A stretch of 34,103 bases of DNA, taken from the NCBI GenBank assembly GCA_026014495.1, contig JAOZIF010000108.1, positions 1 through 34,103 of the forward strand, read 5' to 3'. Position numbers and translations under genes: made by a program. The notes under the pieces were generated by a model, which had not been told where the DNA came from, searched no databases, and saw nothing but the letters and a program-made list of their open reading frames with translations. Below, one piece after another: positions 28,192 to 34,103 of the stretch. The stretch's first letter is position 1; every line of letters begins with the position of its first letter. The stretch is from Candidatus Bathyarchaeum sp. (GTDB taxonomy: Archaea; Thermoproteota; Bathyarchaeia; Bathyarchaeales; Bathyarchaeaceae).

Positions 28192-30861
28192 ATGCAAAAA
28201 CATCAAACGAAAATGTTTAGTACTATCGTTTTAGTTCTAGTAATGACTACTGCTACAATTGTAGCAAGCTTACCCCTTGTTAGTGCACATGACCCTGCAT
28301 TGGACATTCAAACATACCCATACCTGTCTATTTCACCATCACCAACTGGTGTAGATCAAACTGTGTTTCTTATCTTCTGGCTTCACGGAGCTCCGCCAAC
28401 CGCATCCGGTATCGGCGGTGACCGCTGGCACGACATGACAATAACAATCAACACCCCTAGTGGAAACACAGAAACACTTGATGGCCTAACCACCGACGCT
28501 ACAGGATCAGGATACACAATGTACACTCCCACAGAAATTGGAGAATACGAGTTTATCCTCGACTACCCTGGACAGGTACTATCCTTATACAACCCCTACA
28601 ACGGTGTAGCTGGCAGCGATAGTGACTACATCGGCGACAACTTCCTACCCAGCACCACAACCGTATACCTGACTGTACAAGAAGACCCAATAGAGGCAAT
28701 CGCTGATTATCCACTTCCAACCGAATACTGGACACGTCCAATAGAAGGACAAAATACTGCATGGGCAAGCATTGGTTCACACTGGCTACGCGGAGCCCAA
28801 GTTGGAAGCAACATGGACTTTTGGCAGCAGGTCGGTGATGCACCTGACAGCGCACACATCATGTGGACATACGAAATGGAATTCGGAGGAGTTGTTGGAG
28901 GTGTCACCGAAATTTACGGTGTTGGCTTCTACTCAGGTGGTGCATACGAAGGCAGACTAACAAACTCCATGATAATTTCTGGAAAACTATACTTCCAGCT
29001 ACCACAAAACCACGTTGGCGGCTCACGCGGAATTGGCGCAGGATTCGTTTGCATTGACCTGCAAACTGGAGAAACAGAATGGATCAACGAAGACATGGGA
29101 ATAGCTACCAGCACAATGAAGGCTCAACTCTATAACTATGAATCAATGAATCAACACGGTGTTGTCGGCGGCGTAATTTGGGAAGTATCTGGCACCACAT
29201 GGATTGGCTATGACGCATGGACTGGAAACAACATCTACAACCTAACCAACGTTCCTTCAGGATATGAAGTATACACTGACAATGGCGAAATCGTGCGATA
29301 CGTTATTGACGGAGAAAACAACTGGTTGGCCTTGTGGAACAACACCTGTGAGCAACAAGGACTACACGGAGCAACAGGCACAGGCAGCAGCGCATACCAA
29401 TGGAGACCCGTCGGCAAAGAAGTTGACATGAGCAACGCATACTCATGGAACGTAACAATACCTGACCTACCTGGATTGGCTAGTCCTTCAATTATCGACG
29501 TTATCCCTGGCGACTTGATACTTGGCATGAGCACTTCATCCTCATTCAGGGACTTCTTAGCTGCAGACTACACTACAGTATGGGCTCTAAGTGACAGAGA
29601 CGACGGAACAAGAGGACAACTCTTGTGGATTCAGGACTATCCAGCACCCGAAGGTGACGTTAGCCGAGTAATTCCAACAGCATCACAAATTGACACAGTG
29701 AACCGCGTGTTCGTCATGAACGACAAAGAAACCTTTGCATGGTGGGGCTACAGCATAGACACTGGCGATCTAGTGTGGGGTCCAGTTGTTGCAACTGAGA
29801 CTGCCTTCTCATATTATGGTGGTGGATATGGAGCCGGACAAGTAGGCACTATGGCCTATGGAAACCTCTACATCCAAAACTATGGTGGAGAAATCGCTTG
29901 CATCAACTGTGCCAACGGAAACATCGAGTGGGTCTATGACGATACCAACAGCGGCGTTGAAACACCTTGGGGCAACTACCCAACCTTTATCGCTGCTATT
30001 GCTGACGGCAAAGTCTACGTCTTCAACAACGAACACTCACCAAACTATCCACTATACAAGGGCGAAGCAATGCGATGTGTCGACGCTTACACCGGCGATG
30101 AGATATGGAAACTGACATCTTGGGTTGGCCAAAGCGGTGGTGGAGGAGTTTCAACTTCTGCACTTGCAGACGGCTTCCTTGTCTACTACAACTACTACGA
30201 CAACCAAGTCTACTGTATCGGCAAAGGACCAAGCCAAACAACAGTTAGCGCACCAAACGTTGGCGTCTCATTGGGCTCATCTGTGCTCATAAGCGGCACT
30301 GTAATTGACACAGCCTCTGGAACAGAGCAAACAGAGCAAGCAGGACGATTCCCCAACGGCGTACCAGCAGTCTCTGATGAGAGTATGAGCGCGTGGATGG
30401 AATACGTGTACATGCAAAAGCCTTGCCCAACCAACGTGAATGGCGTTGAGGTGACTTTGGATGCTATTGATCCTAACGGAAACTACATCAGCATAGGCAC
30501 AGTGCGAAGCGACGCAAGCGGACTTTACAGCTGCCAGTGGACTCCTGAGATTGAAGGCAAATACACAATAATTGCCACTTTTGCAGGATCTAACTCATAC
30601 TGGGGCTCATACGCTGAAACCGCTATCGCAGTAGATCCAGCAACAGCAACATCAACACCAATAGAACCAGAGACTCCTGACACTGAAACGCCAGACACGG
30701 AGACACCTGATACTGAGACACCAGATACTGAAACACCAGACACAGAACAGCCAACAGCAGAAACAGCTTTGATTTCTACAGAAGTAGCAATCATAGCAGC
30801 AGTTGCAATAGCAGCTGTCATAGGCGTAGCAGCATTCTGGACACTACGAAAACGAAAATAA
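28192..30861 (+). CDS. Large secreted/cell-surface protein with PQQ-like beta-propeller repeats, ETPDT linker and C-terminal TM anchor
   Basis: N-terminal signal-like segment, repeated GxLxCINxxNGxxxWxY-type motifs (CIDLQTGETEWIN, CINCANGNIEWVYDD, CVDAYTGDEIWKL), C-terminal AIIAAVAIAAVIGVAAFWTLRKRK. Confidence 0.82.
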   Translation: MQKHQTKMFSTIVLVLVMTTATIVASLPLVSAHDPALDIQTYPYLSISPSPTGVDQTVFLIFWLHGAPPTASGIGGDRWHDMTITINTPSGNTETLDGLTTDATGSGYTMYTPTEIGEYEFILDYPGQVLSLYNPYNGVAGSDSDYIGDNFLPSTTTVYLTVQEDPIEAIADYPLPTEYWTRPIEGQNTAWASIGSHWLRGAQVGSNMDFWQQVGDAPDSAHIMWTYEMEFGGVVGGVTEIYGVGFYSGGAYEGRLTNSMIISGKLYFQLPQNHVGGSRGIGAGFVCIDLQTGETEWINEDMGIATSTMKAQLYNYESMNQHGVVGGVIWEVSGTTWIGYDAWTGNNIYNLTNVPSGYEVYTDNGEIVRYVIDGENNWLALWNNTCEQQGLHGATGTGSSAYQWRPVGKEVDMSNAYSWNVTIPDLPGLASPSIIDVIPGDLILGMSTSSSFRDFLAADYTTVWALSDRDDGTRGQLLWIQDYPAPEGDVSRVIPTASQIDTVNRVFVMNDKETFAWWGYSIDTGDLVWGPVVATETAFSYYGGGYGAGQVGTMAYGNLYIQNYGGEIACINCANGNIEWVYDDTNSGVETPWGNYPTFIAAIADGKVYVFNNEHSPNYPLYKGEAMRCVDAYTGDEIWKLTSWVGQSGGGGVSTSALADGFLVYYNYYDNQVYCIGKGPSQTTVSAPNVGVSLGSSVLISGTVIDTASGTEQTEQAGRFPNGVPAVSDESMSAWMEYVYMQKPCPTNVNGVEVTLDAIDPNGNYISIGTVRSDASGLYSCQWTPEIEGKYTIIATFAGSNSYWGSYAETAIAVDPATATSTPIEPETPDTETPDTETPDTETPDTETPDTEQPTAETALISTEVAIIAAVAIAAVIGVAAFWTLRKRK
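30673..30747 (+). repeat. Five tandem 15-nt units encoding TPDTE
   Basis: ACTCCTGACACTGAA / ACGCCAGACACGGAG / ACACCTGATACTGAG / ACACCAGATACTGAA / ACACCAGACACAGAA. Confidence 0.95.
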
Positions 30862-31274
30862 ACCAAATTTTCCCTCCCTCTTTTTTTGGGAGTAAAATGT
30901 ATTGGAGGATTGGGGCTGAATGGGCGCCCTGCACGAAAATGAAAATAACTAAAGCGATAGTAGCCGCTTGAAATTTTCATTTTTTCTCCTCTTAATCGCG
31001 CGTGCGGGGGGTCTCAGCAAACCCTCTCTTCCTTTAATACATCCGATATGCTGGCTACAAACTTGGATTAAGCATCTGGCTGATGTGACTATGGGCAGTT
31101 TTTTTACGTTCAATTGTTGCATAAGGGTTTGTTACTTTTTTAATGGCAGTATTTTATAATACTAGAAACTATTGTTGGTTTTTAGTGTTTGATGTTTTTT
31201 TGGCTTACTTAAAAACTGCTATCTTTAAGTTGTGCGCAACTTTTGTGAACTGTTTGGTTTTGTAATCTGTTGGT

Positions 31275-31376
31275 TGGCGGGCCCGCAGGGATTTGAACCC
31301 TGGGTTTTCGGCTCCGAAGGCTTGCGCGTCACCTTTTTGGCGACTCGACGCCTTATCCAAACTAGGCTACGGGCCC
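31275..31376 (-). tRNA. tRNA-Arg (anticodon UCG) with 24-nt intron and encoded CCA
   Basis: Acceptor GGGCCCG/CGGGCCC, D-stem GCCT/AGGC, T-arm CAGGG-TTCAAAT-CCCTG. Removing 31322-31345 gives anticodon arm TCGGC-CTTCGGA-GCCGA; 3' G-CCA. Confidence 0.88.
31322..31345 (-). other. tRNA intron at position 29/30 with BHB-like structure
   Basis: Intron (minus strand) AGTCGCCAAAAAGGTGACGCGCAA; hairpin GTCGCC-AAAAA-GGTGAC; central helix GCGT/GCGC; 3-nt bulges CGA and AAG. Confidence 0.8.
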
Positions 31377-31610
31377 TCCGAGAATAGATGTTATGATGAA
31401 TGATTAAAATCTAGCGGAGATTTGTTTCTGGTTGTGTTGTTGTTTTTTGCTGATTTGCCGCCAATTGTTGTTGTGCCTCTTGACACTTTTGTTTTAGCAA
31501 TATTGCTGCCGATTTTTTGGATATGCCTCTTTTTGTTCTCTAACTAGTGACAAACCATAAACTCCCTTAAATCGTACTTTAGCTAACGTCTGTAGTGGGG
31601 GATTAACTGT

Positions 31611-32099
31611 TTGAAGTCTAAACGGAAATCAGACTTTTGGACATCCTTGCTTCTCCTGCTGGTCACGATAGTTTTTTCGGCTGTAGCATACGTCCAATGG
31701 TACAGCTTGTCCTTTTTTGTTGGTTCCCTGTTTTTTGTCCACTGGCTTGGCATAGCAGCAACAATCTTCATCGCAGCAATAATCCCAGTTTACTATGTCC
31801 TTAAACGTAAACGACCAAAAAACATCAAAATGCTACTAAAAATCCATGTCTTTGGAAACCTCGTTTCTTTCATGCTGGTTTCAATACATTTTGCCCAAAA
31901 CATAGGAAGACTGTCTGGGTTCTATCTGAGACTAAACTTTGGATTTGTGTTGTTTTTGGTTCTAAGTATAATTGTTGCAACTGGAATGCTTGAAAGATTT
32001 GGGCACAACCCAAAAATTGCACGATACACAAGACCAATTCACAGATACACCGTAGTAATTTTCTATTTGATTGTAATCATTCATACACTGCAGGCCTAA
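31611..32099 (+). CDS. Small four-TM membrane protein with two H-X13-H pairs (cytochrome b / ferric-reductase-TM-like)
   Basis: KIHVFGNLVSFMLVSIH and PIHRYTVVIFYLIVIIH; hydrophobic helices; TTG start. Confidence 0.65.
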   Translation: MKSKRKSDFWTSLLLLLVTIVFSAVAYVQWYSLSFFVGSLFFVHWLGIAATIFIAAIIPVYYVLKRKRPKNIKMLLKIHVFGNLVSFMLVSIHFAQNIGRLSGFYLRLNFGFVLFLVLSIIVATGMLERFGHNPKIARYTRPIHRYTVVIFYLIVIIHTLQA

Positions 32100-32191
32100 A
32101 TGTTCTTTAGAATTTGCTGTTCTCTGATTATGCCCACGTTCACACGTCAAGGTAATGCTTTAATAAATGTACGATTTTATGGTGTGTCTAT

Positions 32192-32269
32192 GGGCTTGTA
32201 GCTCAGTTTGGCTGGAGCGTTCGGCTGATAACCGAAAGGTCGAGAGTTCAAATCTCTCCAGGCCCACCA
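32192..32269 (+). tRNA. tRNA-Ile (anticodon GAU), encoded CCA
   Basis: GGGCTTG/CAGGCCC acceptor, anticodon arm TTCGG-CTGATAA-CCGAA, T-arm GAGAG-TTCAAAT-CTCTC, ACCA 3' end. Confidence 0.95.
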
Positions 32270-32491
32270 TTGTATTTTCACTTGACCACTTCAGATTATT
32301 CGAATTTCTCATGAAAAAAGGGTAGTTTAGAATCATCAGCAGAATTAAAGTAGCTTTTGGGCGAATAATCAACTATTTAGCATTCCTTCATGTTGTTTTT
32401 CGACTAAAAAAGGAATCCTTTTTGAAGCACTTTTGGGTTTGGAGATTATCTTCAAAAGCTTCTTTGTGCGCAACCCAAAAACTATTAGTTG

Positions 32492-33472
32492 TTATATTCG
32501 ATTCATCTCTTCGATTGGAATAATGCAGTGGGGAGCAAAAGTGACACTTTGTTCTCCCTCCTCTACCATGGCTGCTCCAGGGACGATTCCTCCAACCATG
32601 CATATTCCAAACCTGTCCATGCCCACCGGTATCCCGAGCACAGGCTCGTTAGGTTCCCCTAAAACAAGAACTCCTCCCCATTCCTTCTTGTGCAGTTCAT
32701 CAAGAATCTTCACAGTTCTCTCTCTTGCCTCAGAAGGTATCTCTCGCAAAGTAGCAAGTAACATACCTGAACCAGTTTTCAGTATACTTGAGATTGAAGT
32801 CATCTTCCTGTAAACAAACACTTCCAAGGGTGGTATTGTTGTTCCTTCATAGGAAATTATTTCTACGAACCTGATTGGTTTACGGTTTAGTACTTGAACC
32901 AGACCACCATGTTTGAAGAATAGTGGAATACCTGAATGAATTAGTATGCTGTCTAGCGTCAAGTTGCAGACCGTTAGCAGCGCAAGCTTTCCCTTGGGTA
33001 CAGATATGTCGCAGTATTCATCTTTTTCGTTCATCACTTTGAGGTATGGCGCTGACAGAAGGCTCATTCTCTGAAGCGCCTTCATCGTGTCCAATGTTTT
33101 GTTTTGCAGGTTTTTGTCCAGTAATGACACGTTCGTGACTACTGTTCCTGAATCTACTTCAGGGTTGTAATTGGCTGAGTACGCTAAAGACATGAAACGA
33201 GTTGTGGTGAACCCGAGCCTCTGGGTGGCAAGTGCTCTGCTCAGTTCTTCGAGACCGGGTTGGGTTATTGTTCGTCCTTTTCGATTGTGCCCCAGCACGA
33301 AACCTTTTGCTTCCAAAAGTTGAAGATGATATCTTACTGTTCTTTCGCTAAGGAGAAAGCCTTTTTTTCTCAGTTCCCTCTTGAGAAGTGTTGAACCCAC
33401 AGGGTCTGCGAATTCGCTCAAGATTCTCAGTATTTCGATTTCCTTTCTGGCGCTCTCGTTTTCGTGAAGCAT
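32492..33472 (-). CDS. nrpR: NrpR-like nitrogen-responsive transcriptional repressor (winged helix + one NrpR domain)
   Basis: N-terminal ILRILSEFADPVGSTLLKRELRKKGFLLSERTVRYHLQLLEAKGFV; NrpR/DUF128 region VCNLTLDSILIHSGIPLFFKHGGLVQV...GICMVGGIVPGAAMVEEG. ATG 33472 preferred over TTG 33496. Confidence 0.9.
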   Translation of the reverse strand: MLHENESARKEIEILRILSEFADPVGSTLLKRELRKKGFLLSERTVRYHLQLLEAKGFVLGHNRKGRTITQPGLEELSRALATQRLGFTTTRFMSLAYSANYNPEVDSGTVVTNVSLLDKNLQNKTLDTMKALQRMSLLSAPYLKVMNEKDEYCDISVPKGKLALLTVCNLTLDSILIHSGIPLFFKHGGLVQVLNRKPIRFVEIISYEGTTIPPLEVFVYRKMTSISSILKTGSGMLLATLREIPSEARERTVKILDELHKKEWGGVLVLGEPNEPVLGIPVGMDRFGICMVGGIVPGAAMVEEGEQSVTFAPHCIIPIEEMNRI

Positions 33473-33488
33473 GTAGCCACTTTCCCAG

Positions 33489-33512
33489 TTAATCAAAAAT
33501 TCAATTGATTAA
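33489..33512. promoter_or_regulatory. 8-bp perfect inverted repeat between gdhA and nrpR
   Basis: TTAATCAA (33489-33496) N8 TTGATTAA (33505-33512). Confidence 0.45.
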
Positions 33513-33548
33513 GGGCACAATAAACCCCCAGTTTTCACGGCAATCCGT

Positions 33549-34103
33549 TTAAATCCATCCGCGAAGTTTCATCGTTTCAACCACGCGATTGACAGCAACT
33601 ACGTAGGCGGCCTTGCGCATGTTTACGTTATAGTTTTTAGCAGCATCTAGTACTGTGTAATATGCAGAACTCATTTTATGCGCTAGACGTTCGTGTACTT
33701 CCTCCAAGTTCCAGTAGAACATTGAAGCGTTCTGTACCATCTCAAAATATGAAACTGTTACACCGCCCGCGTTACAGAGGAAATCAGGTATTACGTGAAC
33801 GCCGTTTTCATAAAGAATAGCATCTGCTTCTGGCGTTGTTGATCCATTAGCTAACTCAGCAAGAATCTTGGCTTTAATCTTTGATGCATTTTCCTTTGTA
33901 ATTGCATTTTCTAACGCCGCTGCAATGAGTATATCCACGTCAAGTTCGAGAAGTTCACCGTTTGAGATTGATTGCGTATCTGGAGAATTGACAACCGAAC
34001 CTGTATCTGCTTTACAGGAGCAAACATTCTCAAGATTCAGGCCATTCTTGTTATATATGCCACCTTTAGAGTCACTTACTGCCACAACGTTAGCGCCAAG
34101 CAA
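33549..34103 (-). CDS. gdhA: Glu/Leu/Phe/Val dehydrogenase, probably glutamate dehydrogenase (5' end truncated by window edge)
   Basis: GANVVAVSDSKGGIYNKNGL; VDILIAAALENAIT; VIPDFLCNAGGVTVSYFEMVQN. Confidence 0.93.
   Translation of the reverse strand: MLGANVVAVSDSKGGIYNKNGLNLENVCSCKADTGSVVNSPDTQSISNGELLELDVDILIAAALENAITKENASKIKAKILAELANGSTTPEADAILYENGVHVIPDFLCNAGGVTVSYFEMVQNASMFYWNLEEVHERLAHKMSSAYYTVLDAAKNYNVNMRKAAYVVAVNRVVETMKLRGWI

Noticed and set aside
31395-31540. Possible minus-strand small ORF (LENKKRHIQKIGSNIAKTKVSRGTTTIGGKSAKNNNTTRNKSPLDFNHSS)
   Set aside because: No acceptable start codon or SD after the preceding stop, and low-complexity composition; not supported as a gene.

Overview
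This is a gene-dense archaeal chromosomal segment. Support comes from an Sm-like protein plus L37e pair, an intron-containing tRNA, the TrmB, NrpR and AbrB-PhoU regulator families, and TATA-like promoters. A Bathyarchaeia-type origin is plausible but was not tested. Main contents, left to right: an nrdH-like redoxin with class III RNR (nrdD); two radical-SAM proteins with a UPF0104/LPG-synthase-TM protein and a threonine-synthase-like enzyme; a minus-strand five-gene run (CBS x4 plus HPF-like C-terminus, desulforedoxin, PP-loop ATPase, D-Ala-D-Ala-ligase-like ATP-grasp, GNAT); pyrB; a phosphate block (AbrB-PhoU, pstSCAB, phoU, two DUF47 paralogues, arsC-like); pyrI; an HTH regulator with Hsp20; a pyruvyl-transferase/nitroreductase fusion; Lsm with L37e; acs; a TrmB-family regulator; a large surface beta-propeller protein; tRNA-Arg(UCG) with a 24-nt intron and tRNA-Ile(GAU); a small 4-TM di-heme-like membrane protein; nrpR; and a truncated gdhA. 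The items most worth follow-up are the minus-strand operon at 7.4-11.8 kb (possible D-amino-acid peptide chemistry and ribosome hibernation), the pyruvyl-transferase/nitroreductase fusion, the tRNA intron at position 29/30, non-canonical starts inferred for pstA (ATA) and hsp20 (CTG), and several clean inverted repeats in promoter regions. No CRISPR array, transposon or phage module was seen. All family calls come from reading motifs by eye; no database search was run.
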